Assembly (NCBI RefSeq): GCF_016908465.1
Contig: NZ_JAFBDY010000001.1
Location: 496,001-560,000, forward strand
Source: Lysinibacillus composti
GTDB lineage: Bacteria > Bacillota > Bacilli > Bacillales_A > Planococcaceae
Direction: 5' to 3'
DNA: 64,000 bases
This document shows positions 8,025 through 16,802 of the stretch, one piece after another. Numbering within the stretch: the first letter of the stretch is position 1; each line of letters starts with the position of its first letter. Below the pieces are notes generated by a model. That model was not told where the DNA came from. It was given only the letters and a program-made list of their open reading frames with translations, and did not search any database. The position numbers and the translations under genes are program-made.

Positions 8025-8354
8025 ATGGAGTTAGATAAATTATGGAATGGGATGGAAAGAGCTCGGGATAAGTCTGTAACGGCCGAGATCTTAGCTTGGA
8101 CTTATCATAATTATCCCGGTGAAAAAATTAAAGATATCCGAACAAAGTTTGATGAATGGTCAATAGAGGATTTCAAAGAGGTTCTTGAACACCTGGAACA
8201 TCTACCTCCTTTTGAGGGGGAAGCGGATAAAGAAACCATGTTTGGTTATTCATTTGGAAACCCCGATTTTTATGAAGGTAGCAATCTTACTCTTATGGCT
8301 GACTGGATCTGGCATGAGGTAAGTAAACCTAAGAGAAAATCGAAGTTTTTCTAA
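8025..8354 (+). CDS. Hypothetical ~110-aa protein, unit A gene 1
   Basis: First gene of the first of two similar three-gene units. It is acidic and helical (LDKLWNGMERARDKS; FDEWSIEDFKEVLEHLEHL) and ends in a basic tail with two Phe (PKRKSKFF). The 110-aa protein at 9997 has the same length, a comparable SIEELK/SIEDFK helix and the same kind of tail (KKKRFF), so I treat them as paralogues. There is no Cys pair and no membrane segment. The next gene starts 12 bases downstream. Function unknown; the shared basic-FF tail may be a binding or targeting signal. Confidence 0.65.
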   Translation: MELDKLWNGMERARDKSVTAEILAWTYHNYPGEKIKDIRTKFDEWSIEDFKEVLEHLEHLPPFEGEADKETMFGYSFGNPDFYEGSNLTLMADWIWHEVSKPKRKSKFF

Positions 8355-8366
8355 GGAGATATGTAA

Positions 8367-8861
8367 ATGAAAAGACGACATTTTTATCTAGATATGACTT
8401 CTACTCAAATTGGAGAAGGGGATAGATATACGTTAGCGCGTATTATGACACGCTTAACAATGGCTAAAGTTCTAGAAGGAATGGGGCATAACGTGGATGA
8501 TTTAACTTTTTTTAAATCATGTCAGAACTATGATTATTACTCTCATGACTATAGCGATACATTAGAGGATCTGATTGAATTTTTAGAACTAGCAGACGCC
8601 CCATTCGAATGGGATAGTGCTGATAGAATTTTAAAGTTAAATTTCCCAAAAGAAGTTCATGCATATAGTTATCTAGCTTATGCAATTGAATACGGTTGGG
8701 GAGAAATGGAAATGGAAATTTTAGAAGATGAAGATGGGAATGAAATAGAGATTGTGGAAGTAACCGATGAAGGATTGGTATTTCGATTAGAGTCCTATAA
8801 CGGTATTCCCATTGAATTCATGAAAGCATATGCGGAAATGGTAAAGGAGAAAAATTTATGA
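8367..8861 (+). CDS. Hypothetical acidic protein, unit A gene 2
   Basis: A 164-residue, very acidic, soluble protein with a helical first half (ARIMTRLTMAKVLEGMG) and a long Glu/Asp stretch (MEMEILEDEDGNEIEIVE). It occupies the same place as the 178-aa gene of unit B but I see no clear sequence match between them. Its TGA overlaps the start of the E2-like gene in ATGATG, so the two are translationally coupled. This position between a small protein and an E2-like protein is the only clue to its role. Confidence 0.6.
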   Translation: MKRRHFYLDMTSTQIGEGDRYTLARIMTRLTMAKVLEGMGHNVDDLTFFKSCQNYDYYSHDYSDTLEDLIEFLELADAPFEWDSADRILKLNFPKEVHAYSYLAYAIEYGWGEMEMEILEDEDGNEIEIVEVTDEGLVFRLESYNGIPIEFMKAYAEMVKEKNL

Positions 8862-9958
8862 TGAAAATAGTTGCTACTATAAATGAAAATGAATCAGTAA
8901 ACGTTCAACGTTTTGAAAATGAACTGAAGGTAGGCGAGCGAAATATTCGTTGTTATGATTATTGCTATGCAATGATGGAACAGCTACCAATGAGTGCTAT
9001 TTTCGAGTACTTATCAAATTCGAATGGACCAATGGGCGATTATTTAAAGGATTTAGAGGAAGAAGGAGAATTCAATAAATTTTTTGAAACAATCCTTAAT
9101 TCAGTATCTACCGATTGGTATGAGGATAATTCTGAATTTCTTAGATTCCTAGCGGTTATATTACGTCGAACAAACAAAATGAATGTAGATGATCCATTTG
9201 TTTTGGACTTTTTACAAGCTATCATTGAACAGCATGATAAGTTAGACATTAATGAACAGTTAGCTACTATTATGATTGGCTTATTAAAGAAGTTTTTAAA
9301 ACAAGGACCTGCAGAGGATAGTGGTCTTGAATCCAAGAAAAACGCTATTTTTAAAGCCATTCTTCATTCAATACAAGTGGAACACCGAGAGGAATTGAAA
9401 AATGTAATTCAAAATGTCATTCCTCATGTAGATGAAAAATGGTTTAGTGAAATGATTTTAAATACGCAGCAGAAAAGTGATAAAAAACTTCATTACTTTG
9501 CTGGGAAGATTCCACCAGGTGTATCGTACATGGGAGTTAACTCACAAGGAGTTAGTTACGTGTACGAAGTACCGAAATCAAGAATTCGTGTGAAATATCA
9601 TGGTGCATCAATCGATGATGTTGGACACCCGCGTTTATTAGCAATTTATAAGATAGGGGAAGATGATAAAATAATTTCCATGAAAATCGTTGCTGTAAAA
9701 GAAGGGGAACCAATTAACGATAACATGCAGGTGTTTCGATATCCATTTGCACATGTTTTTGGTGGTGGTAATGTCTGTTGGTATACTTATCGTACTTTAA
9801 CAAGTGATATGTTGCCACATGTTGCAAACATATTTTTATCAACTGATAACTCAAATCACGGGCGAGGAAATACTTTCGAAATATATAAGGAAAACGAAGG
9901 GAAGGACTTTGATGATTCAAAGTTAGAGCCATTCGGATTATTAAATGAAGTGCTATAA
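8858..9958 (+). CDS. PRTRC-B / prokaryotic E2 family D-like protein, paralogue 1
   Basis: The 366 residues split into a beta N-terminus (VATINENESVNVQRFENELKVG reads like the start of PRTRC-B proteins), a helical middle insert (40-200), and a C-terminal region with VGHPRL (255-260), YPFAHV (295-300) and NVCW with Cys307. PRTRC system protein B has the same order: PRL..., LYxxPFxNV, xGxVC. That family is a divergent version of the ubiquitin-conjugating (E2) fold found beside ThiF, JAB and Ub-like genes. Cys307 is the candidate active or ligand residue. Whether it carries a thioester is unknown. It starts inside the preceding stop codon. Confidence 0.65.
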   Translation: MMKIVATINENESVNVQRFENELKVGERNIRCYDYCYAMMEQLPMSAIFEYLSNSNGPMGDYLKDLEEEGEFNKFFETILNSVSTDWYEDNSEFLRFLAVILRRTNKMNVDDPFVLDFLQAIIEQHDKLDINEQLATIMIGLLKKFLKQGPAEDSGLESKKNAIFKAILHSIQVEHREELKNVIQNVIPHVDEKWFSEMILNTQQKSDKKLHYFAGKIPPGVSYMGVNSQGVSYVYEVPKSRIRVKYHGASIDDVGHPRLLAIYKIGEDDKIISMKIVAVKEGEPINDNMQVFRYPFAHVFGGGNVCWYTYRTLTSDMLPHVANIFLSTDNSNHGRGNTFEIYKENEGKDFDDSKLEPFGLLNEVL

Positions 9959-9980
9959 AACTTATAGCGCTTCTTTTCTT
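9948..9980 (+). terminator. Terminator between the two E2 units
   Basis: GAAGTGCTATAA / TTATAGCGCTTC stem with T-rich tail, partly overlapping the stop codon of the first E2-like gene. Confidence 0.7.
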
Positions 9981-9996
9981 TTAAGGAGGTATATCA

Positions 9997-10329
9997 ATGG
10001 TTGATTTTGATATAAAAAAATTCGCAGATAAATTAGAGGAACAAGCGATTCCGCAAGAAAAAGAACGACTAATCGAACTACATCATCAATATTACTACCA
10101 AAATTTTAGTATGATGGGCGAAATTCGAGAGTTATTCGAAGGAACATCTATAGAGGAATTAAAAGCAATATATATGGATGTTTATTTTTCTGGAACTGAA
10201 GAATCATCGTGGAATACTCTTTTTGGTGAAGAAATAGAACTTACAGTGGATCAGCAAACATACTGGAATATTCAAAGCAGTTCGCACTACTGGAAAATGC
10301 TGAAAGATAAAAAGAAAAGGTTCTTTTAG
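9997..10329 (+). CDS. Hypothetical ~110-aa protein, unit B gene 1
   Basis: Counterpart of the gene at 8025: 110 residues, acidic and helical (LEEQAIPQEKERLIELHHQYYYQ), a TSIEELK helix near the middle and a basic tail ending KKKRFF. A strong AAGGAGG site precedes the ATG. The next gene begins 21 bases downstream, keeping the same gene order as unit A. Overall identity to the first copy is low, so the duplication is old or the two copies have diverged under selection. Function unknown. Confidence 0.65.
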   Translation: MVDFDIKKFADKLEEQAIPQEKERLIELHHQYYYQNFSMMGEIRELFEGTSIEELKAIYMDVYFSGTEESSWNTLFGEEIELTVDQQTYWNIQSSSHYWKMLKDKKKRFF

Positions 10330-10350
10330 TCATATTAGGGGGAACTTAAA

Positions 10351-10887
10351 ATGGACAAACGAATTGTAAGACTTTACGAAGAAGAGAAGTTCAACCTTCT
10401 TTATATGTATGATTTACTAATCATCTATAAATTAATTGAATCATTCACAGGTGAACGGTTGCCTGATGAAAAGAAGTTCTATTGGAATATGAGATCAGAT
10501 TATGTGGGAGTGACCGATTTTTGGTATCCTCTTGAAATCTTCTTTGATGAAACTAGAATTGGAGAGGTTGATTACGGAGAGGGTATAAAGAATCCTCAAG
10601 GTTTTGTTATGATGCTTCATTCATTGAAAGAAGCACATGAACGAAAAGAAGAAATGTCGGAAGTTCAACTAATTATCCTTGAAAATATTACGGAGGAACT
10701 GCTATTGAATTTAGCCATTCCACCTAAACTCGATATGACAAAATTATACTCGCAATTTGATGAAGATAATTTTACGCTGTATGGTCACTTTGAGTTTGGC
10801 TCCATATGTATGCATTTTGTTTGCAAGGTTTTATTAGAGGCACATAAAGAATGTGTGAAATTAGTCGAAGGGATAGAACAATTATGA
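10351..10887 (+). CDS. Hypothetical protein, unit B gene 2
   Basis: A 178-residue acidic soluble protein, largely helical with a beta segment near residues 45-70 (YWNMRSDYVGVTDFWYP). Same place in the unit as the 164-aa gene at 8367, but no obvious alignment between the two. The last codons overlap the next start (ATGA), again giving translational coupling to an E2-like gene. No motif recognised. Its conserved position suggests a partner of the E2-like protein, by context only. Confidence 0.6.
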   Translation: MDKRIVRLYEEEKFNLLYMYDLLIIYKLIESFTGERLPDEKKFYWNMRSDYVGVTDFWYPLEIFFDETRIGEVDYGEGIKNPQGFVMMLHSLKEAHERKEEMSEVQLIILENITEELLLNLAIPPKLDMTKLYSQFDEDNFTLYGHFEFGSICMHFVCKVLLEAHKECVKLVEGIEQL

Positions 10888-11978
10888 CAAAGGTAGTAGT
10901 GACAATAGATGAAGGGAAAACACCATCTATTGAAAGATATGAAAATGAAATAAAAGTAGGGAATCGAAAAGTGACGTTGGACACATTGCTTCGAGGTTTT
11001 ATTCAGGATGCACCAATTGAGTTGGTTTTTGATGTTTTAGTGAATCGACGTTGTGAGGATATGGAAGAATATTTTGATACTATTAGTCCTTCTGAATCAA
11101 CGAATAGTGGTTATAAATTTCTTTTAACACTTTTCAATCAAATACCACAAGGGTTGATGAATGATGAACTGTTCTCAGATTTTGCATTACTTGTTATTCA
11201 GAGAATGGAAGACTCACATATCACAGTCGATGAATTAACACCTATTTTATCAACTTGGGTACAAAAGATTAAGGAAGCCCCAACTCAGCCAGAATATCTC
11301 AATTTGTATGTAGACCTATTACAGTATTTTTTAGGATCTCAACAATCTGGAGATATGGAAATTCAAAAAGAGTTGTTGCGTACTCTTTATAAATATATGA
11401 AAGATTTAAAAGAAAAGGACAAAATCGATAAATTGGTAGCTTCTCACATTCAACACCTACCAACTAGTTTACTTCTTGACGCTTTAAAAGAAAGAAACGA
11501 AGGCAATAACAAGGTTGTATACGGCTTTACGAATGTACCTAAAAATGCATCGTATATCGCAACAACAAGTAAAGGAACGACTTATTTCTACGATATTCCC
11601 AAAACAAAAATGAGGGTAAAGTTTCAAGATGTTCCTTTCGAAGATGTGGGACATCCAAGGTTACTATTTGCTATCTCTATAGATAAAAGTGGTGCTGTAT
11701 ATTCTCTAAAATTAGCAGCGTTGAAAGGGAAAAAACCATTAGCAATTGATACTCCTTTATATCATTATCCATATTCAAATGTATATAAAAGTGGTGCAGT
11801 TTGTTGGAGTGGGTTTCGTGAATTGCCGATTGATCAGATTCCGTTGATGTTCCTATCAACTCCAAATAATAATCATTTAAACGACAACACATTATCGTTG
11901 TTTGAAAAGTATAAAGGGAAAAACTTCCCTGATACTCGTTTAATTGAAATGAATGCAAAAGTGGAAGATTGGTGCTAA
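10884..11978 (+). CDS. PRTRC-B / prokaryotic E2 family D-like protein, paralogue 2
   Basis: 364 residues from the ATG at 10884, which overlaps the preceding TGA. It lines up with paralogue 1 with almost no net gap: NEIKVG at 21-26, VGHPRL at 255-260 and Cys307 fall at identical residue numbers. The C-terminal core is closer to the PRTRC-B pattern than paralogue 1: TPLYHYPYSNVYKSGAVCW, then FLSTPNNNH. The middle part differs much more, suggesting that the core is under constraint while the insert is free or partner-specific. It probably acts with the Ub-like-JAB and ThiF proteins encoded downstream. Confidence 0.68.
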   Translation: MTKVVVTIDEGKTPSIERYENEIKVGNRKVTLDTLLRGFIQDAPIELVFDVLVNRRCEDMEEYFDTISPSESTNSGYKFLLTLFNQIPQGLMNDELFSDFALLVIQRMEDSHITVDELTPILSTWVQKIKEAPTQPEYLNLYVDLLQYFLGSQQSGDMEIQKELLRTLYKYMKDLKEKDKIDKLVASHIQHLPTSLLLDALKERNEGNNKVVYGFTNVPKNASYIATTSKGTTYFYDIPKTKMRVKFQDVPFEDVGHPRLLFAISIDKSGAVYSLKLAALKGKKPLAIDTPLYHYPYSNVYKSGAVCWSGFRELPIDQIPLMFLSTPNNNHLNDNTLSLFEKYKGKNFPDTRLIEMNAKVEDWC

Positions 11979-11991
11979 TACAAATGTAGGT

Positions 11992-12032
11992 AGCAATAAT
12001 AGGAAGTTGTTGTTGCTCTTACCAATTTTTTT
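11992..12032 (+). terminator. Possible terminator at the end of the E2 operon
   Basis: AGCAATAA / TTGTTGCT stem (one G-U) with a T7 run a few bases later. Confidence 0.45.
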
Positions 12033-12071
12033 AGCTATAATTTTTATATATCTTGATTTATGAATTTATTA

Positions 12072-12187
12072 ACGCTTAACCATACGGTGAAAGCGCATTT
12101 CAAACACTTCTTCGATTAAGTGTTCAAACTAATCCTATTTAAAGGAGTTAGTCTGTTCAAATTTATCGAAGGAGTGTTTTTTTATTA
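12072..12187 (+). promoter_or_regulatory. Structured RNA leader element, copy 3
   Basis: Hairpin CGCTT/AAGCG (12073-12095) with loop AACCATACGGTGA. Then a 15-bp stem (12102-12116 with 12165-12179, one G-U) enclosing a hairpin ACTAATCC/GGAGTTAGT and ending in T8: a terminator. The 5' arm can instead pair locally (AACACTT/AAGTGTT), which would undo the terminator. It lies 39 bases before the Ub-like-JAB gene. Confidence 0.78.
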
Positions 12188-12225
12188 TTTTCAAGATAAA
12201 TTTAAATTTTAAGGGAGTTTTTATA

Positions 12226-13332
12226 ATGGAAGAATTATCAATTTTCGACATCGGTATTGAAGATGTTATTACTGAGGAAGAGAAAAAGAAAGAGGAAGCA
12301 CAAAAAAATTCAATTGCTGCTAGAGCAAAAGCTGCTGCTACTCCAAAAGAAAAGAAAAAAGTTGAACCAATCTATGTACAAGGTGATTGGACAATTCACT
12401 TTGCAACCGAAAGTTTCCGAGTGGAAGATTTCGTAGATGAAATTCCAGAACAAGGTGTAACCCTGGAAGAAGTTCGCGAGGGGATTGAACGTCACTTCCC
12501 TCAATTTAGTGCAGCACGTACTAAGTGGGACGTAGATAAAGATAATAAGCGTTTATTCCCTGATGCATTTGCGGGAAGTAAAGGCGCTGTTTCAAAAGAA
12601 GGTCGTTTTACGCCTTCTTTTTTTATTTCAGCAGAAGAAGCTTTTGAGTCTAATAAAATCTATCGCTATATTCTGAGTGGTGACGGGAATGTATTGTCGG
12701 TTCATCAATCAGGGTACGGTACCATGATTGCACCAACTATTAAGGTTAGCGATAAAATGGTTGAAAAAGCCTTAGATGATTTAGGTTTTCCAAGTCTTGA
12801 AGCGTGTCCAGTAACACCTGCTTCTTTTGAGTGGATCTTACCTAAAATTCCAAATAAGTTTTTACGTCAAATCGTAGGATTTTTCCGTTCGTTTATTACG
12901 GAGGAACATGAATACGAAGTAGCTGTAAAAATCTATTTTGATATGGAAAAAGAAAAGTATGTACTTGATGTACCCGAGCAAATCGTTACTCCCGTATACA
13001 TTTCTATGATTAACACTCCTGAATACACAGGCCAAAACGCTAGTCGTTATTTACCTGTCATGGAAGTTCATAGTCATAATGTAATGCGAGCGTTCTTTTC
13101 AGATACGGACGATGCAGACGAACAAGGGAATAGTACAACATTCGGTGTTTATGGTGTGTTAGGACGATTAAATCTAAAAGAATACGAAATGGTATTCCGC
13201 GCAAAAATGCGTGACGATGAAATCCGAATCCAACCGGAGCAATTATTCGAACTAGATGTAGAACGTGATGATTACTCTTATCCGAAACATTGGAAAACAA
13301 AGGTGACAACGAAAGAAGGGTTTTACTTATGA
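12226..13332 (+). CDS. Fusion of a PRTRC-C-type ubiquitin-like domain with a JAB (JAMM) metallopeptidase
   Basis: 368 residues. Residues 2-8 (EELSIFD) resemble a clamp-binding peptide; 15-46 is a charged linker. Residues about 48-121 match the small PRTRC-C beta-grasp protein: a hydrophobic strand, then TLEEVREGIERHFPQFSAA, then AFAGSKG. Residues about 140-368 form a JAB domain with the exact JAMM signature: Glu near 229-231, H282-S-H284, seven residues, S292, D295. PRTRC-A proteins carry this peptidase separately. The expected role is zinc-dependent cleavage of a Ub-like tail or isopeptide bond. Its stop overlaps the ThiF gene start (ATGA). Fusion and motif are seen; activity is inferred. 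Confidence 0.75.
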   Translation: MEELSIFDIGIEDVITEEEKKKEEAQKNSIAARAKAAATPKEKKKVEPIYVQGDWTIHFATESFRVEDFVDEIPEQGVTLEEVREGIERHFPQFSAARTKWDVDKDNKRLFPDAFAGSKGAVSKEGRFTPSFFISAEEAFESNKIYRYILSGDGNVLSVHQSGYGTMIAPTIKVSDKMVEKALDDLGFPSLEACPVTPASFEWILPKIPNKFLRQIVGFFRSFITEEHEYEVAVKIYFDMEKEKYVLDVPEQIVTPVYISMINTPEYTGQNASRYLPVMEVHSHNVMRAFFSDTDDADEQGNSTTFGVYGVLGRLNLKEYEMVFRAKMRDDEIRIQPEQLFELDVERDDYSYPKHWKTKVTTKEGFYL

Positions 13333-13942
13333 AAATCGTAAACAACTTTAATTTTGATATTGTTATACTAGGGGCAGGAGCGAATGGATCTCATTTCTTT
13401 CGCAATTTGCTACAAGATATGGCTACTTACGGTTCACGTTTACAGCTTACACGAATTTTAATTGCTGATGGTGACCGAACGGAAAAGAAAAATCTCGATA
13501 ATCAACTTTTTGATGAAGAGGATATAGGTGAATTTAAAGTAACAGCTCTAGCTGAACGCTACGGTGAACACTACGGCATTGACATATTAGCAGTACCAGA
13601 ATATATCACGGATTGTGAAATGTTAGACCGATTGTTTGCTAATGACGGCCGATTCAAAATATTAATCGGTTGTGTAGATAACAATAGAACTCGTCAATTA
13701 TTCAATGACTATTTCAACCATGTCGATGATTTACTTTACATCGATGCTGGAATTGAAGGCGTTATGGTGAAAGAAGAAATTGACGAAAATATACCGTCAC
13801 ACCAAAGAGATAAAATGATTATCGGTAGTGGATTCTCAGGTCAAGTTGTCGTTGGGTTCAAAGCAAAAGGGGAAGTGATTTTACAACCTCTTTGTGAACT
13901 ATATCCTAATGTATTAACTGATACTGAATCGGTGTTTCCTAC
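13329..13942 (+). CDS. ThiF/E1-like activating enzyme (PRTRC ThiF type), exon 1
   Basis: Start ATG overlaps the stop of the JAB gene. It is a Rossmann-fold adenylating enzyme: nucleotide loop GAGANG at residues 15-20, acidic DGD (47-49) and NLDNQLF, then GCVDNNRTRQLFN and YIDAG, as in ThiF/MoeB/E1 proteins and PRTRC ThiF. These adenylate the C-terminus of a Ub-like protein. The frame runs through the sequence ESVFPT and then into a group II intron, ending at a TAG at 13965. The remainder of the gene is on the far side of the intron, so the protein is complete only if the intron splices (about 284 residues). Confidence 0.8.
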
Positions 13943-14548
13943 GGGGCGACAGATGATGTCTGCATAGTAATGTGCTATTGAGCACTATAGCGGTGTAACG
14001 CTATAACCTAGTCCTACCCTTTCAATATGGATTACCACATATTGAATGGTCAAGCTTGGTAGGTAAAAGGCGGGTCAATCGAAGCTAAGGTTCAGTGACG
14101 ATGTTTCCCAACAAGGTGAGAGAGTCTATGGTTAATCGGTTATTGGTGAAGTTGAGGTTAGTGGGGTCTAAAGACGCCCAAAGCGAAATAGAACCTTGTA
14201 ACGCTTTTCTGTTCATTGCTTTCTTGTGCGTGGGAAGAAGGCAATCTTTATCTAAGGATTTGGAGCGAAACATTACACATGTTATCACTCGAACGGACAC
14301 ATGTACAGATTGTATAAGCACCTGAAAACAACCTAAGGATTCTTGCTACGTACTATACAGATAACCTGCAAAGGTAACTTGAATGGAGAATGGTGAATAT
14401 TTCATGAGAGTCAAGTTACTCAAAGATGCGTTAGAGTAATCTGCGATTGGTAAATAGAGACAAAATCTCTATTGAACCCATCTATCAGAATGGATGGTAG
14501 GGAGTAACCCAATCACACCTATATTGAGGAATATAGGATACTACCTAT

Positions 14549-16753
14549 TTGGTGACAAATAGACTAGTACTGGTGAATGATGCAAGGCCAAATCAAAGCA
14601 ACTTCCGAATAGATGTTAGGAGGCGAAGCCCCATATTTAACGCTACGGAAAGAATTGCTTACTTATCCAAGATAGCTAAATCAAATAAAGAAATTAAATT
14701 TAAGAAACTGTTTCCAATCTTATTAAAAGAGGAATTTCTTGAACTAGCATATGCGAAAATCGCTAACAATAAAGGGTCAATGACGGCTGGAGTAGATGGT
14801 GTAAATAAAAACCAATTGGAAGATAAAGAAACTCGAAGCAATTTTCTTAAAGATGTAATTGAAGAAATTGCAAAGGAAACCTATCAACCTCTCCCAGTTA
14901 GAAGAGTGGAAATACCAAAGAGAAATAGCAATAAAAAGCGCCCTCTAGGTATACCAACCTTTAAAGACCGAATTATTCAATCAGCGATTAAAATCATTCT
15001 CGAAGCTATTTACGAACCAATATTCAGTGTATCTTCACATGGTTTCAGACCTAGAAGAAGTTGTCAAACGGCTATTCATACAATTATATGTAGGAAATAT
15101 GATTGGGTAGTAGAAGGAGATATAAAAGGATGCTTCGATAACATCGAGCATTCTAAGTTGATCAATATCCTACGTCAAAGGATTGCAGATGAAAAGTTTA
15201 TTAATCTAATTAATAAATTTCTCAAGTCTGGATACCAAATGGGATACGGAATTGATGGAAAGAATCCTATTTACTATACAGAACAAGGAACTCCACAAGG
15301 AGGAATTGTCAGCCCAATCCTCGCTAATATCTTTTTGCATGAATTCGATAAATACATGGAAACACATCTATGTAATATGAAGGAAGCAAAAGCTAGCAAG
15401 GAATATACTTTCTACCGAAATAAAATTGCCAGGTTAAGTAGAGCGATTAGCGATAATAAAACCCCCTACCATATGACATTGGAACCTATGGATGAAAACG
15501 ATGGAATAAACTTCATCGTCAATTCTAAAGAGGAAGCCATGAATAAGGTAGAGGAAATTAGAATTGCTAGGAAAGCTACAGAATACCAAAGCAAAGAATA
15601 TAAACGTATGTCAAATAGAATAAATGCCTTAAAAAGACACATTGAACAAAACAAACCATTTCCTTACCAATCTGCAAAGAATGGTGAAGAAAGGGTAAGG
15701 TTTAATACTAGAGAAGAAATGATTAGTAAATTGCTAGAATACAAGAAGAAAGCAAAGCATGTTCCTAGATACGATAAAGAAGATTACTTCAACAACAAAA
15801 GTGTTGGGTATGTCAGATATGCTGATGACTTTGTAATTCTCCTAGGAAATCATACGAAGAAAGAAGCCAAGAAAGTAAAGGAAGTTATTACAGAATGGTT
15901 CGGTAAAGAACTGTCTCTATCACTAAGTGAGGAGAAGACATTAATAACTCATAGTACAAAAGGCTTCAGATTCCTAGGCTATGACATAGTTAACATTCCT
16001 AAACAAGATGGTATAGGATATCGCAATTTCTCTAAAGTTTATGTTCCACGAGATAGAATCAAGGAATTAACTGAAAAACTCGACAATCTACTTATTCTGC
16101 ATTATGAATATCCTCTATTTGACCTGATAACAAGGCTAAATAGAGTAATTAGTGGCTGGAGCAATTATTACAAAATCTGCAATAATTGGTCCTCTGTAAG
16201 CAGTAAATTAGACCACCGATTATCCTGGAAAATCATACATTGGGTTGGAAGGAAACATAAGTGTAAAATCACGAAAGTTTACGAAAACCACGTTGTCAAA
16301 ACAGAAGCCTACGGTGCAACATACAAGCAAAGAATTGTTGATACCATTGGTGAGAAAACAGTAGTTTTGAGGAAATTCTTTGATTACAAATTCACTACTA
16401 CAAAGGAACTGAACAATAAAATAAGAAACCTTTCAAACGGGGAAACAGAAGAATATAACGTAGCTCTCGAATTGGATTATCTTTTACAAGAAACCGCAAA
16501 GGTTAAAAGAGGATACTCACCAAGAGAGTTTTATAAAATAGCGGAAGAAAATGGATACCAATGTAGTCATTGTGGGAATAGCACAAATGACCTCATAGTT
16601 CATCACACAAGATTAGTAAAAAGGCACTCTAGGAAGGATTCAAAAGCTATTGCTGAATCCACCCAACAAGTACCAAAGATACTTCTTTGCGTTGAATGTC
16701 ATAAAAAGGTACACCCAAATTCTAAAGCCATTAAAACATTAGCTAAAGGATAA
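14549..16753 (+). CDS. ltrA: Group II intron reverse transcriptase/maturase with HNH endonuclease
   Basis: Splices and mobilises the host intron. Domains in order: RT0-RT7 with RGIKGC-type motif (EGDIKGCFDNI), TPQGGIVSPILANI near residue 247, the catalytic YADD near 424; maturase/thumb domain X (about 500-620, GWSNYYK...LDHRLSWKI); a C-terminal HNH zinc finger (CSHCGN...VHHTR...CVECHKKVH, about 671-720). At 734 residues it is long because of a roughly 120-residue insert between RT motifs 4 and 5, usual in this intron lineage. The reading frame opens with TTG; the precise start is uncertain. It appears intact, so the intron may be active. Confidence 0.93.
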   Translation: MVTNRLVLVNDARPNQSNFRIDVRRRSPIFNATERIAYLSKIAKSNKEIKFKKLFPILLKEEFLELAYAKIANNKGSMTAGVDGVNKNQLEDKETRSNFLKDVIEEIAKETYQPLPVRRVEIPKRNSNKKRPLGIPTFKDRIIQSAIKIILEAIYEPIFSVSSHGFRPRRSCQTAIHTIICRKYDWVVEGDIKGCFDNIEHSKLINILRQRIADEKFINLINKFLKSGYQMGYGIDGKNPIYYTEQGTPQGGIVSPILANIFLHEFDKYMETHLCNMKEAKASKEYTFYRNKIARLSRAISDNKTPYHMTLEPMDENDGINFIVNSKEEAMNKVEEIRIARKATEYQSKEYKRMSNRINALKRHIEQNKPFPYQSAKNGEERVRFNTREEMISKLLEYKKKAKHVPRYDKEDYFNNKSVGYVRYADDFVILLGNHTKKEAKKVKEVITEWFGKELSLSLSEEKTLITHSTKGFRFLGYDIVNIPKQDGIGYRNFSKVYVPRDRIKELTEKLDNLLILHYEYPLFDLITRLNRVISGWSNYYKICNNWSSVSSKLDHRLSWKIIHWVGRKHKCKITKVYENHVVKTEAYGATYKQRIVDTIGEKTVVLRKFFDYKFTTTKELNNKIRNLSNGETEEYNVALELDYLLQETAKVKRGYSPREFYKIAEENGYQCSHCGNSTNDLIVHHTRLVKRHSRKDSKAIAESTQQVPKILLCVECHKKVHPNSKAIKTLAKG

Positions 16754-16768
16754 GCTTTGAATGGTCGC

Positions 16769-16802
16769 GAGCCGTATGCTGTGAAAGCAGCTCGTACGGT
16801 TC
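16769..16802 (+). ncRNA. Group II intron domain V
   Basis: 34-nt hairpin GAGCCGTATGCTGTGAAAGC... closing with GTACGGTTC, with the usual bulge and GAAA tetraloop; the catalytic core of the ribozyme. Confidence 0.9.

Noticed and set aside
13290-13328. Earlier start for the ThiF gene.
   Set aside because: The ATG at 13329 overlaps the JAB stop in ATGA and gives the expected family N-terminus; the extension would overlap the JAB domain.
14085-14325. Frames of 76-78 codons on both strands inside the group II intron.
   Set aside because: They lie in ribozyme domain I, where base pairing and not coding explains the sequence; no ribosome binding sites.
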